The notes: generated by a model not told the origin, from the sequence alone. Counted from the first letter of the stretch, positions 47,180-56,089 are shown. The stretch: DNA of 64,000 nucleotides from Bog-756 sp963699055 (GCA_963699055.1 CAVOTA010000002.1:186001-250000), one strand, 5' to 3'. Made by a program: numbers and translations.

Positions 47180-48315
47180 TCGGCCGGAGGGGAGGCAGGC
47201 GCAACCTCGAGTTCAAGGACGTCGGCTCCCACGACGGACCGCTCCTGGTGGTGGACGACCTCCACACCGCCTTCCGCACACCCCGCGGCACCGTCCGCGC
47301 CGTCGACGGGGTCTCCTTCGAGGTCTACGAGGGGAAGACCCTCGGCATCGTGGGCGAGTCCGGCTCGGGCAAGACGGTCCTGTCCCGCTCCATCATGGGG
47401 CTCCTGCCGCCCCGCGACGTCCTGCGCAGTGGAACCGTGCACTTCGGCGGACACGAGCTGTCGTCGATGAGCGAGAGCCAGCTGCGGGCCGTGTGGGGTG
47501 CCGAGCTCAGCATGATCTTCCAGGACCCGATGACCGCCCTCAACCCGGTCAAGCGGATCGGCGTCCAGATCGCCGAGTCCCTCGTCCTCCACCTCGACAT
47601 GGACAAGAAGGAGGCCCGGTCCACGGCGGTGGAGCTCCTGCGTTCCGTCGGGATCCCGTCGCCCGAGGAGCGGGTGCGGTGGTACCCGTTCCAGCTGTCG
47701 GGCGGCATGCGCCAGCGCGTCATGATCGCCATCGCCCTGGCCTGCGCCCCCCGGTTGGTCATGGCCGACGAGCCGACCACCGGACTCGACGTGACGGTCC
47801 AGGCGCAGATCCTGGACCTCCTGGCCGAGCTCCAGCGCGAGCGGCACATGGCCGTGATCCTCGTGACCCACGACCTCGGCGTGGTCGCCACCCGCGCCGA
47901 CGACATCATCGTCATGTACGCCGGGCGCATCGTCGAGCGGGCCCCCACCCGGACGCTGTTCGCCGACACCAAGATGCCCTACACCCGGGCCCTGATGGAC
48001 TCGATCCCGAAGCTGGCCGACCCCAGCGGCGCCCGCCTCGACGCCATCGCCGGGCGCCCACCCGACCTCATCCACCCGCCGCAGGGCTGCCGCTTCGCCC
48101 CCCGGTGCCAGTTCGCCCGGGACAAGTGCCGGGAGTCCGAGCCACCGCTGCGGACCGTCGGCTCGCCCGACCACCTGTTCGCCTGCTGGTACCCGCTGGT
48201 CGACGGCGTGTCGACGGCCCCACCGGTCCCGGTCACCGTCGGGCGCGCCGGGTCCGGGTCCGCGGCCGCGTCGGCCGGGTCCGACGTGACCCCCGACGAC
48301 GGGACGGCCCCGTGA
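47176..48315 (+). CDS. ABC transporter ATP-binding protein, DppD type
   Basis: This 379-aa ATPase has Walker A GESGSGKTVLS, Q-loop MIFQDPMTALNP, signature LSGGMRQRVMIA, Walker B LVMADEPTTGLDV and the H-loop His in VTHDLGVV. The C-terminal oligopeptide/dipeptide extension has the four-cysteine Fe-S-type cluster region (CRFAPRCQFARDKC ... CWYP). The start GTG 47176 overlaps the permease stop. A Ser/Ala/Gly-rich tail of about 30 residues is specific to this copy. Confidence 0.95.
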   Translation: MIGRRGGRRNLEFKDVGSHDGPLLVVDDLHTAFRTPRGTVRAVDGVSFEVYEGKTLGIVGESGSGKTVLSRSIMGLLPPRDVLRSGTVHFGGHELSSMSESQLRAVWGAELSMIFQDPMTALNPVKRIGVQIAESLVLHLDMDKKEARSTAVELLRSVGIPSPEERVRWYPFQLSGGMRQRVMIAIALACAPRLVMADEPTTGLDVTVQAQILDLLAELQRERHMAVILVTHDLGVVATRADDIIVMYAGRIVERAPTRTLFADTKMPYTRALMDSIPKLADPSGARLDAIAGRPPDLIHPPQGCRFAPRCQFARDKCRESEPPLRTVGSPDHLFACWYPLVDGVSTAPPVPVTVGRAGSGSAAASAGSDVTPDDGTAP

Positions 48316-49391
48316 CCGACACCACGACCACACCGTCCACCCCCGCCTCCGACGTCGTCCTCGACGTGCGGGACCTCGTGGTCGAGTTCAAGAGCGGCCG
48401 CCAGCGTGTCCAGGCGGTGTCGGGCGTCACCTTCCAGGTACGCCGGGGCGAGACGCTGGGCCTCGTGGGCGAGTCCGGGTGCGGCAAGTCGACCACCGGC
48501 CGCACGCTCGTCCAGGTCCAGCCGGCGACCTCGGGCACCATCGACTACCTGGGCCAGGACCTGAACGCCCTGACCGGCCGGCGGCTCCGCCAGCTGCGCA
48601 CCAAGATCCAGATGATCTTCCAGGACCCGATCTCCTCCCTCAACCCCCGTCGGCGGATCAAGGACATCGTCGCCGAACCGCTCACCATCTGGAAGCGGGG
48701 GACCAAGGAGGAGCGGAGGGCCCGGGTGCGCGACATGCTGGAGGCCGTCGGCATCGACCCCGACGCCGCCGGCGACCGGCGTCCGGGCGAGTTCTCGGGT
48801 GGACAGTGCCAGCGCATCAGCATCGCCCGGGCGCTCATGGCCGAGCCCGACCTGCTCATCTGCGACGAGCCGGTCTCCGCCCTCGACGTGTCCGTGCAGG
48901 CGCAGATCCTCAACCTGCTGGCCGACCTGAAGGACCGGTTCGGGCTCACCATGGTCTTCATCGCCCACGACCTCGCCGTGGTCAAGAACGTGAGCGACCG
49001 GGTGGCGGTCATGTACCTCGGCAAGCTGGTGGAGGTGGCCGGCTCCGACGACCTCTACCGGGCGGCCGGCCATCCCTACACCGAGGCGCTGCTCGCGTCG
49101 ATCCCCGAGCCGGACCCCGACCACACGTCGGACCACAAGGCACTGACCGGCGAACTCCCGTCACCGCTCAACCCGCCCTCGGGCTGCCGGTTCCGCACCC
49201 GCTGCCCCTACGCCCAGTCGCGGTGTTCGTCCGAGGAGCCGCTGCTCCGCGAGCTCGCCCCGGGCCACCTGGTGGCGTGCCACTTCCCGGTGGGACCGCT
49301 GGCCGGTGGCGTCGGTGCCGTCGGTGCCGTCGTCGAATCCGACACCCCGGACCCGACCGGGAGCGCCGCCGGGTCCGACCAGCCCGGCTAG
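48312..49391 (+). CDS. ABC transporter ATP-binding protein, DppF type
   Basis: This 359-aa ATPase has Walker A GESGCGKSTTGRTL, Q-loop MIFQDPISSLNPRRRI, signature FSGGQCQRISIA (Cys replacing the usual Arg in the QRQR-like region), Walker B LLICDEPVSALDV and IAHDLAVVKNVSDRVAVMYLGKLVE. The C-terminal Cys cluster is CRFRTRCPYAQSRC ... CHFP. GTG 48312 overlaps the preceding stop as GTGA. It completes a five-gene oligopeptide-type importer and its energy-coupling pair. Confidence 0.95.
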   Translation: MTDTTTTPSTPASDVVLDVRDLVVEFKSGRQRVQAVSGVTFQVRRGETLGLVGESGCGKSTTGRTLVQVQPATSGTIDYLGQDLNALTGRRLRQLRTKIQMIFQDPISSLNPRRRIKDIVAEPLTIWKRGTKEERRARVRDMLEAVGIDPDAAGDRRPGEFSGGQCQRISIARALMAEPDLLICDEPVSALDVSVQAQILNLLADLKDRFGLTMVFIAHDLAVVKNVSDRVAVMYLGKLVEVAGSDDLYRAAGHPYTEALLASIPEPDPDHTSDHKALTGELPSPLNPPSGCRFRTRCPYAQSRCSSEEPLLRELAPGHLVACHFPVGPLAGGVGAVGAVVESDTPDPTGSAAGSDQPG

Positions 49392-49403
49392 GAACGACCC
49401 CAC

Positions 49404-50252
49404 GTGGCCGCCATCCGCCAGTACTACGAGGATGCCGGGGTCCCCCTGGTCGTCGACGCCGACCCGGCCGACGCCGTCACCGCCTGGCGTACCCAGCGTG
49501 CCCGGCTCCGTTCCTGGCTCGGGGCGCTGCCCGACGACGAATGGGACGGCCCGACCCGGTGCGCCGGGTGGGACACCGCCACCGTGGTGCGACACCTGGT
49601 GTCCGCGACCCAGTTCCTCGGCTACACCCTGCTCGAGGCGTCGGACGGCACGGCCACCACCCTGCTCCGGGGCATGGACACCCGCACCACCGTGGCGTCG
49701 GCGGCCGAGCTCCTGGGCGACCGGGACCCGGGCGAGTGGCGCGAGCTCCTGGCCGGGACGGACGACTCGGTCGAGACCGCCCTCGGCCGCCTGGCCGACC
49801 TCGACCGGTGCCCCCGGGGCCTCGGTACCGTGGCCGAGGCGCCACCCGGCCACCTGGCCGCCCACCTGGCCCTCAGCCACTTCCTGTTCGACTCCTGGGT
49901 GCACGAGTACGACCTGCACGTGCCGCGGGGGGAGGTGCCCACGATCGACCCCCTCGAGACGCGGGTCGTGGTCGGCTACCTGGTGGGCCTCGCCCTCGTC
50001 GCCTCCGACGACGCCGGGGCGCCCGCCGCCCTCGACCTGCGGCTGACCGACCCGGAGCTGCGGATCGGCGCCGAGGTGGCGGACGGCATCGCCGTGATCC
50101 GTCCGGACCGGCCCCCGGTCCGCGCGGCCGTGGTGGAGGGCGGTGCGGTCGACGTGGTCGATCGCATGACGGGCCGTGCCGGGGGACCGGTGTCCGGCGA
50201 CGACGCCGGTCTGGCCGTGCTCGACCGGTTCGCGCTGGTACTGGCCACCTGA
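49404..50252 (+). CDS. Maleylpyruvate isomerase family (mycothiol-dependent DinB-like) protein
   Basis: This 282-aa protein has the DinB-like four-helix domain of the TIGR03083/MDMPI family: AWRTQRARLRSWLGALPDDEWDGPTRCAGWDTATVVRHLVSATQFLG, then the second helix pair and the metal-site His in HLALSHFLFDSWVHEYDLHV. A smaller C-terminal domain follows. Characterised relatives use mycothiol as cofactor or detoxify with it, but most are of unknown substrate. GTG 49404 lies 12 bases after the importer's last stop, so it may be cotranscribed with it. Confidence 0.85.
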   Translation: MAAIRQYYEDAGVPLVVDADPADAVTAWRTQRARLRSWLGALPDDEWDGPTRCAGWDTATVVRHLVSATQFLGYTLLEASDGTATTLLRGMDTRTTVASAAELLGDRDPGEWRELLAGTDDSVETALGRLADLDRCPRGLGTVAEAPPGHLAAHLALSHFLFDSWVHEYDLHVPRGEVPTIDPLETRVVVGYLVGLALVASDDAGAPAALDLRLTDPELRIGAEVADGIAVIRPDRPPVRAAVVEGGAVDVVDRMTGRAGGPVSGDDAGLAVLDRFALVLAT

Positions 50253-50569
50253 ACGGTCCGGGCCGGACCCGACCGTCGCGGCCCTGCCGAGACGGGTCCC
50301 CGTAGCACGGGATGCCGGCGGCGGCCGGCGCCGGGCCCATGCGATCCCGGACCCAGCGTGCGCCCCGGTCCGGCGATGCCGACACCCATCAGGGTCTGCT
50401 CCACCGCCCCGCCCCCGTCGCGCGGCTCGACCTCCACGCTCGCCACCTCGACCAGCGGGACCCCGTGGGTCAGGTGGAGCTCGCCGTGGCCGATCCGTCC
50501 GTCGGTGATCCACAGATGGTGCCCGTGGGCCCCCATGGCGGCGTTGCCACCGTGGTACCCGCAGTGCAC
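50253..50569 (-). CDS. Possible small PH-like protein, 3' end uncertain
   Basis: From GTG 50569 (or ATG 50536) the minus strand reads GHHLWITDGRIGHGELHLTHG, PLVEVASVEVEPRDGGG and EQTLMGVGIAGPGRT, a beta-rich string like the PH-type domain of small actinobacterial proteins. The frame then becomes Gly/Arg/Pro-rich and would continue antisense into the neighbouring gene down to 49976. I take this as a sign that the 3' part is frameshifted or that the gene is decaying. The given end is arbitrary. No ribosome site is evident. Confidence 0.3.
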
Positions 50570-50651
50570 CGGGAGGGTGATCCGCGCCTCAGGGGGTCCG
50601 GGATCGTCCGCCGCGTCGTGGGCCGTGGGCCTGTCTACCCGCCAGGGCGCC

Positions 50652-50680
50652 TTGAGCGTCGGTACGGCCTGTGGTCAGAT
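50652..50680 (+). promoter_or_regulatory. Promoter for a leaderless transcript of the ABM-domain gene
   Basis: TTGAGC (50652-50657) and TCAGAT (50675-50680) are 17 bases apart. The ATG at 50687 begins six bases after the -10 box, just where transcription should start, and there is no ribosome site. The mRNA is probably leaderless, a common arrangement in actinobacteria. Confidence 0.55.
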
Positions 50681-50686
50681 GCACCC

Positions 50687-51007
50687 ATGACCGTCATCAA
50701 GATCAACGCCATCACCGTTCCCGAGGGCTCCGGCGACGAGCTCGCGCGCCGGTTCGCCGCCCGGGCCGGTGCTGTCGACGGCCAGGACGGCTTCGAGGGG
50801 TTCGAGCTGCTCCAGCCCACCGACGACCGGAACCAGTGGCTGGTGGTGACCCGCTGGCGCGACGAGGCGTCCTTCCTGGCCTGGGTGCAGTCCCCGGCGT
50901 TCGCCCACGGGCACGCGGGCGCCGACCGGCCGACGCCGGAGGGCGCGCCGGTCTCGGTGTCGTCGGAGCTGTGGTCGTTCGCCGTGGCCGGCGGGTCCCC
51001 GGGCTGA
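50687..51007 (+). CDS. ABM-domain monooxygenase (HmoB/MhuD-like fold)
   Basis: This 106-aa ferredoxin-like protein of the antibiotic biosynthesis monooxygenase family begins MTVIKINAITVPEGSGDELARRFAARAG. It continues with GFEGFELLQPTDDRNQWLVVTRWRDEASFLAWVQSPAFAHGHA. The F-E-x-x, W-x-D-E-x-x-F-x-A-W pattern and the His pair in AFAHGHAG resemble heme-degrading members such as mycobacterial MhuD and staphylococcal IsdG. No heme-uptake genes are nearby, so the function remains open. The start is set by the leaderless promoter. Confidence 0.85.
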   Translation: MTVIKINAITVPEGSGDELARRFAARAGAVDGQDGFEGFELLQPTDDRNQWLVVTRWRDEASFLAWVQSPAFAHGHAGADRPTPEGAPVSVSSELWSFAVAGGSPG

Positions 51008-51048
51008 GCCCGATCCCGACGGAACGGCGCACGCCGGCACCGGGCGCC

Positions 51049-52248
51049 GTGCCCGTCGACACCCCGCTGCCCGTCGACACCCGTCGGCTCCGCCCCAGCG
51101 CGGCGCCGGTGCTGTCCGCCCTCGGTCGACCCGGTTCGCGGGGCCTGCTCGCCACTCCGGCACTCGTGTGCGACGTGGACGTCCTGGAGTCCAACCTGAC
51201 GACCATGGCGGCCCGCGCCGCCGCCGCCGAGATGGATCTGCGACCCCATGCCAAGACCCACAAGTCGGCCTACGTGGCCGGCCGCCAGCTCGCCCACGGC
51301 GCCGTCGGCATCGCCTGTGCCTCGGTGTCCGAGGCCGACGCCCTGGTCACCCGACTGGACGCCGACACCCGGTGGGGTCCGGTGTCGGTGCTGGTCACCT
51401 CGCCGGTGGTCGGTCCGGGGGTGGCGGCCCGGGTCGCCGACCTGGCTCCCCGGTGCGACCTGCTGGTGGTGGCCGACCATCCCGACGGCGTCGACGAACT
51501 GGCCGCCGCCCTCGACGCCATGGCGCCGGGGGCGGCGCTCGGCGTGGTGTGCGACGTCGACGTGGGGATGGGACGCACCGGCGTCACCGGACCCGACGCC
51601 GCCCTGGCCGTGGTCGAACGGATCGCCCGTCACCCCCGGCTGCGGTTCGCGGGGGTCCAGGGCTACGCCGGGCACGCGCAGCACCTCGCCGGTCCCACCG
51701 AACGGGCCGACGCCACCCGGGCGTCCGACGCCCGTCTGGTCGCCGTGGTGACCGCCCTCGAGGCCGCCGGGCACCCGGTGTCCCTGCGCACCGGCGGCGG
51801 GACCGGGACGTCGGCACCGGACCTGGCGTCCGGGGTCCTGGGCGAGCTGCAGGCGGGGAGCTACGCGTTCATGGACCGCGAGTACGCCGAGGCCCTGGCA
51901 GGCGATCCCGACACCGTGTTCACGTCGAGCCTGACCGTCGACACCACGGTGGTGTCGGACAACCAACCCGGGTTCGTCACCGTGGACGCCGGCCTCAAGG
52001 CGATGGCCACCGATGCCGGGCCACCCGCGGTGGTCGGCCGGCCCGACGGTGTGGTGTACCACTTCTTCGGCGACGAGCACGGGCTGGTGACCCGCGGGAC
52101 GACGGACGGGTTCCGCCGTGGTGACCGGCTGCAGCTGGTGCCACCCCACTGCGACCCGACCGTCGACCGCTACGACGTCCTGTGGCTGGTCCGGGGCGAC
52201 ACGGTGTGGGGTGTGGCCGACGTCGACGCACGGGGCTGTTCCCAGTAG
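51049..52248 (+). CDS. Alanine racemase-like fold III PLP enzyme (D-threonine aldolase / D-serine dehydratase type)
   Basis: This ~399-aa enzyme has the barrel opening TPALVCDVDVLESNLTTMAARAA, the PLP lysine in LRPHAKTHKS, and C-terminal AGSYAFMDREY. The metal-binding segment includes FFGDEHG, then RGDRLQLVPPHCDPTVDRYD. This layout (RPHxKTHK plus a late H-x-C-like metal site) is that of the D-threonine aldolase/D-serine dehydratase group, which cleaves or deaminates D-hydroxy amino acids. The start is uncertain: GTG 51049 is the first in frame after the ABM stop (42 bases), without a ribosome site. It is probably cotranscribed with the ABM gene. Confidence 0.9.
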   Translation: MPVDTPLPVDTRRLRPSAAPVLSALGRPGSRGLLATPALVCDVDVLESNLTTMAARAAAAEMDLRPHAKTHKSAYVAGRQLAHGAVGIACASVSEADALVTRLDADTRWGPVSVLVTSPVVGPGVAARVADLAPRCDLLVVADHPDGVDELAAALDAMAPGAALGVVCDVDVGMGRTGVTGPDAALAVVERIARHPRLRFAGVQGYAGHAQHLAGPTERADATRASDARLVAVVTALEAAGHPVSLRTGGGTGTSAPDLASGVLGELQAGSYAFMDREYAEALAGDPDTVFTSSLTVDTTVVSDNQPGFVTVDAGLKAMATDAGPPAVVGRPDGVVYHFFGDEHGLVTRGTTDGFRRGDRLQLVPPHCDPTVDRYDVLWLVRGDTVWGVADVDARGCSQ

Positions 52249-52303
52249 CGGGCGGGCCGGGCCGGCCGCCGCCGGGCATCCCTCTCCTCCGTCCCGTTCC
52301 GGC

Positions 52304-52645
52304 TCAGGCCCAGCCCAGCTCTCCGAGCCGTGCCTCGCCGATCCCGAAGTGGTGTCCGACCTCGTGCAGCAGGGTCACCCGCACCCGGCGGGCCAGGTCC
52401 TCACGGGTGGACGCCGCCCGGCAGATGGTGGCCAGGTACAGGGTGATCCGGTCCGGCCGCGCCCCCGAGTACCCGCCCCGACCCGTGAGCGGGGTGCCCT
52501 CGTAGAGCCCGAAGAGCGGCCCCGGCGGGCTCTCGTCGTCGATGATGATGGCGACGTTGTCCATCTGGCGCCGGAGCTGTTCGGGGATGGTGGCCAGGGC
52601 GTCGGCCACGAGCACCTCGAACGAGTCGGCGTCGATGGGCTCCAC
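52304..52645 (-). CDS. Minimal zincin-like metallopeptidase (DUF1025 type)
   Basis: This 113-aa protein has the pattern SFEVLVADALATIPEQLRRQMDNVAIIIDDESP, then LFGLYEGTPLTGRG and ITLYLATICRAA. The zinc motif VTLLHEVGHHFGI (HExxH plus a further His) and ARLGELGW complete it. This is the short zincin family common in actinobacteria. The cellular substrate is unknown. GTG 52645 has AAGGTGG just upstream; GTG 52654 is an alternative. Confidence 0.85.
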   Translation of the reverse strand: MEPIDADSFEVLVADALATIPEQLRRQMDNVAIIIDDESPPGPLFGLYEGTPLTGRGGYSGARPDRITLYLATICRAASTREDLARRVRVTLLHEVGHHFGIGEARLGELGWA

Positions 52646-52716
52646 GGCGACCACCTTGTCAGGGATCGGTGCCCGCCGCTCCGGTCCCGTCGGCGCAACC
52701 CTGCGGCCGTCGCCGG

Positions 52717-53226
52717 TCAGGGCTGGCTGGCGTAGGTGACCGGCACCACGGCGTCCCGTGCCGGACCGAGCGGGGTCGAAGGGAACGGCACGAACGAGAC
52801 GGTGCCGGACCCGGAGCAGGGCAGTACGAGCGAGTCCGGGATCTTCCTCGACACCCCGTACCGGCTGAAGGTCACCGCGCCCACGGCGGACGCCGGGGCC
52901 GGAGGCGGGGCGCCGAAGAAGACCGAGATGGTGTGGGCGGCCGGACCGGTGAAGCCGTCGTGGGTGTCGACCACCTCGGGTCGGAACACCTCCACCGACT
53001 GTCCGGCCAGGGGGTGCCCCGTCTCCCCCCGGCGCAGCGGCCCGAAGCAGGCCATCTGGATGGCGGCCGGGGCACCGACTCCCAGCTGGCCGGCGACCGA
53101 GGCGGCGAACACCTGGTCCGGGCCGATCCTGCCCTGCGGCGGGGTGGCCGCCGCGGCCACCTGGGTCAGACCCGCAGAGGAGGCGACGACGAGCACCACC
53201 GCCAGGATCGGTGATCTCCGGTGCAT
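52717..53226 (-). CDS. Secreted hypothetical protein, 169 aa
   Basis: The start is ATG 53226 with GAGGAGG seven bases upstream. The signal peptide (RRSPILAVVLVVASSAGLTQVAAA) ends in an AxA cleavage site and there is no lipobox. The mature protein contains two cysteines (about residues 62 and 138) that could form a disulphide, and a beta-rich middle (AAHTISVFFGAPP, AVGAVTFSRYGVS, SGTVSFVPFPSTP). No family is recognised. It lies 71 bases upstream of the metallopeptidase gene on the same strand. Confidence 0.7.
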   Translation of the reverse strand: MHRRSPILAVVLVVASSAGLTQVAAAATPPQGRIGPDQVFAASVAGQLGVGAPAAIQMACFGPLRRGETGHPLAGQSVEVFRPEVVDTHDGFTGPAAHTISVFFGAPPPAPASAVGAVTFSRYGVSRKIPDSLVLPCSGSGTVSFVPFPSTPLGPARDAVVPVTYASQP

Positions 53227-53400
53227 GGTCGGCCTCCTCGTGGTGGGGCGGCTGCGGCCCCGCCTCCACTGCACGGGTCAACGGGTCCGGCGGTGCTCCC
53301 GTTACGCCCTCGGCGCGCACGTGACCAAGGACCCTGGTCACCACGGCCCCACGGCCGTAGGTTTCGGCCAGAGCACCGACCCGTCCGAGAGGGACCCCCG

Positions 53401-54816
53401 ATGGACAAGCTGAGCGCACTGGATGCGGAATTCCTCCACCTGGAGGACGGGTCCGTCCAGATGGCCATCGCCGGCGCGTGCGTCTTCGCCGACCCGCCCC
53501 CCGCCCTGGCCGACCTGGAGGCACTGGTGAGCGCCAAACTCCACCGGATCCCCCGGTACCGTCAGCGCGTCCGCACCGTCCCGTTCGAGCTCGGTCGCCC
53601 GGTGTGGGTGGACGACCCCGACTTCGACCTCGGCTACCACGTACGCCACACCGCCCTGCCCTCCCCCGGTGACGACGCCACGTTCTGCCGTCTGATGGGC
53701 CGCATCATGTCCCAACAGCTCGACCGCCAGCGCCCGCTGTGGGAGATGTGGCTTGTGGAGGGGCTCGACGACGGGCGGTGGGCCATCATCTTCAAGGTCC
53801 ATCACTGCATGGTCGACGGGATCGCCGGCGTCGGACTGCTCACCGTCCTGCTCGACCTCGTGCCCGACGCCCCGCTCGGCACGCCGGAGCCGTGGGACCC
53901 GGCCCCGGAGCCTCCGGGCGCGCGGAAGGTGCTCGACGCCTGGGGTGGACTGGTGTCGGACCTGGGGTCGCTGGCCGCCGACGTGCCCCACGCACTCCGT
54001 CACCCGGTCGGCTCCGCCCGCACGCTGGTGGCGACGACCGAGGGTGCGGTGCGCTTTGCCGAACGGCTCGCCCCCACCCGTCCGATCTCGATCGAGGGTC
54101 CCATCGGGCCCCACCGGACCTGGGCCCACTCGTCGGCCGGGCTCGACGCCGTGCGGACCGTGCGGACGGCGTTCGGTGGGACCGTCAACGACGTGGTGCT
54201 CGCCGCCGTGGCCGGCGGCTACCGGGCGCTGCTCGCCGCGCGCGGCGACGATCCCGACTCCGCCGTCGTCCGCTCCTTGGTACCGGTCTCTACCCGGCAC
54301 GAGGACGGCCGGGGCGTACCCGACAACCGGGTGTCCGCGCTCTTCTACGACCTGCCCGTCGGGCTGGACGATCCCGTCGAGCGGCTCGAGGCGGTGCAGG
54401 CCCAGATGGCCGACCTCAAGACGTCGCACATCGCCGAGGCGGGCGAGACCATCGCCACCGCCACCGACCTGGTGGCACCCCTCGTACTCGGCGTGGTCAG
54501 CCGGACGACCATGCGCTCGATGCGGCGCTTCGGCCAGCAGTCGCTCAACACCGTCACCACCAACGTGCCCGGACCGCAGTTCCCCCTGTACTGCCTCGGC
54601 CACGAGATGCTGGAGTACCGGCCCTACGTACCCATCAGTCACGGGCTCCGGGTGGGGACGGCCATCCTCTCCTACAACGGGCGGCTCTTCTTCGGCATCA
54701 CCGGGGACTTCCAGACGACGCCCGACGTCGGCATCCTGGCCACCGAGGCCGCGGCCGGCATCACGGCGCTCGAGGACCTCGCACTCCAGCGGATCGGTGA
54801 CCACCGCCCCGCCTGA
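53401..54816 (+). CDS. Wax ester synthase / diacylglycerol acyltransferase (WS/DGAT)
   Basis: This 471-aa member of the bacterial WS/DGAT family makes triacylglycerol or wax esters from acyl-CoA. It opens with LSALDAEFLHLED and has the catalytic HHCMVDG (HHxxxDG, about residues 134-140). Further motifs are TFGGTVNDVVLA-like (AFGGTVNDVVLAAVAGGYR), LVPVSTRHED and NTVTTNVPGPQFPLYCLG, all family hallmarks. The start is ATG 53401 with GAGAGGGA upstream. It suggests the organism stores neutral lipid. The TetR gene downstream may control it. Confidence 0.95.
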   Translation: MDKLSALDAEFLHLEDGSVQMAIAGACVFADPPPALADLEALVSAKLHRIPRYRQRVRTVPFELGRPVWVDDPDFDLGYHVRHTALPSPGDDATFCRLMGRIMSQQLDRQRPLWEMWLVEGLDDGRWAIIFKVHHCMVDGIAGVGLLTVLLDLVPDAPLGTPEPWDPAPEPPGARKVLDAWGGLVSDLGSLAADVPHALRHPVGSARTLVATTEGAVRFAERLAPTRPISIEGPIGPHRTWAHSSAGLDAVRTVRTAFGGTVNDVVLAAVAGGYRALLAARGDDPDSAVVRSLVPVSTRHEDGRGVPDNRVSALFYDLPVGLDDPVERLEAVQAQMADLKTSHIAEAGETIATATDLVAPLVLGVVSRTTMRSMRRFGQQSLNTVTTNVPGPQFPLYCLGHEMLEYRPYVPISHGLRVGTAILSYNGRLFFGITGDFQTTPDVGILATEAAAGITALEDLALQRIGDHRPA

Positions 54817-54864
54817 GTGTCCACCGGCCCCGTGCAGGCGGCGCGGCCGGGAGCTGTCCACGGC

Positions 54865-54885
54865 GTGCACAGGACGGCGGTGCAC
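54865..54885. promoter_or_regulatory. Paired GTGCAC sites upstream of the TetR gene
   Basis: Two identical palindromic hexamers GTGCAC (54865-54870 and 54880-54885) lie 15 bases apart centre to centre, just upstream of the TATCCT -10-like box at 54895-54900. They overlap the expected -35 zone. This is a plausible site for autoregulation by the TetR-type protein, but the evidence is only the symmetry and position. Confidence 0.35.
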
Positions 54886-54906
54886 CGTGGCGGGTATCCT
54901 CGGAGT

Positions 54907-55788
54907 ATGGCCGACGGATGGGAGGGCCACCAGGGGAACGGGCGGGTGGAACCGTCCTCTCCGACGGTCACCCGCACGAGGATCAAGCGGGACCTCCTGC
55001 GTTCGACGTTCGTCGACGCCGGGGTGGCCATCCTGCGCGAGGAGGGGCTCAGCGGAGGCATCGACGCGCTGACCTTCAAGCGGGCGCGTGACCTGGTCGA
55101 GTCCACCACCGGGCGTCGCATCACCAACGCGTCGCTGATCGGACGGATCTGGGCGAACCAGTACGAGTTCCAGACCGACGTCCTCGAGCTCGTGGCCGCC
55201 GACGACAGCAGCGCCGAGGTGGAGGCCACCCTCGAGGACATCGGTCCCGTCCTCGCCCGGATGGACCCGCGGTCGGAGGTCTCGCGTCGGGCGACCATGC
55301 GCGAGGTGTGCCGGCTGTCGGCGGCCGCCAATTCGCGGGCGCTGCGCCAGTCGACGGACTGGGCGCTGTGGGTCGGCGTCCTGGCGGTCACCGGGTCCGG
55401 CACCCCGGGCTCGGCCGAGGCCGTCGACCGCCGGTGCCGGATCGAGGCCGCGTTGACGCGTTCCTTCGACGCCGTGACCGACCGGATGCAGATGATCTAC
55501 GAGGCCGGCATGGAGTTCGTCGGCTACCGCATCCGCCCCGGGCTGACCGTCCGCCAGTTCACCGTCGCCGTGGCCGCACTGGCCGAGGGGTGCGTGCTGC
55601 GCGACCGGGTGGATCCGTCGAGCATGAACGGCATCATGCGGCCGACCGGTCCCGGTGGGGCGGACCAGGAGTGGACGATGTTCGGGCTGGCGCTCGAGGC
55701 CCTGTCGGTGGAGTTCTTCGAACTCGATCCCGGGTGGGAGCCCCCGACCTTCGACGCCGATTCCGAGCTCGGGATCCTCGACGCCTGA
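54907..55788 (+). CDS. TetR-type transcriptional regulator
   Basis: This 293-aa protein has a DNA-binding N-terminus TRTRIKRDLLRSTFVDAGVAILREEGLSGGIDALTFKRA and LIGRIWANQYEFQTDVL, matching the TetR helix-turn-helix arrangement with a long insert (about 20 residues) before the recognition helix. The large C-terminal ligand domain (residues ~95-290) is of unknown specificity. A TATCCT box ends six bases before the ATG, suggesting a leaderless transcript. Its neighbours are the WS/DGAT gene upstream and a small membrane protein downstream, so it may control lipid storage. Confidence 0.75.
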   Translation: MADGWEGHQGNGRVEPSSPTVTRTRIKRDLLRSTFVDAGVAILREEGLSGGIDALTFKRARDLVESTTGRRITNASLIGRIWANQYEFQTDVLELVAADDSSAEVEATLEDIGPVLARMDPRSEVSRRATMREVCRLSAAANSRALRQSTDWALWVGVLAVTGSGTPGSAEAVDRRCRIEAALTRSFDAVTDRMQMIYEAGMEFVGYRIRPGLTVRQFTVAVAALAEGCVLRDRVDPSSMNGIMRPTGPGGADQEWTMFGLALEALSVEFFELDPGWEPPTFDADSELGILDA

Positions 55789-55818
55789 CGGGGCCCCGAT
55801 GCCGGGTGCGGGCCGGAC

Positions 55819-56089
55819 GTGATCGACTGGCTCTTCAGCGACCGCACCACCGGCCGGCTGACCGTGGCCCAGTGGCCGAACCTCCCCCTCGTCGCCTTCG
55901 TCGTCGCCGCCGTGGTCCGCGCCGTCCTGCACCCGTCGGGCACGGTAGGCACGGTGGTCGACGTGGTGGCCACGGTGGCGCTGGTCGCCTGGGCCGGCGA
56001 CGAGGTCCTCCCGGGGGGTCGATCCGTGGCGGCGCCTGCTCGGTGGGGGCGTCCTCGCCGTGACCGTGGGCGCCCTCCTGACCGGCTGA
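55819..56089 (+). CDS. Small two-helix membrane protein with an apparent frameshift
   Basis: From GTG 55819 the frame encodes VIDWLFSDRTTGRLTVAQWPNL and two hydrophobic segments (LVAFVVAAVVRAVLHP, VVDVVATVALVAWAGDEVL). After GAGGTCCTC at about 56010 a C2G6 run (56011-56018) is followed in the next frame by VDPWRRLLGGGVLAVTVGALLTG and a TGA at 56087. The two parts join perfectly into one ~90-residue protein if one base is removed. In the uncorrected frame the protein continues as Arg/Pro-rich nonsense. The extra base could be a sequencing error or a real mutation. The function is unknown. Confidence 0.7.
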
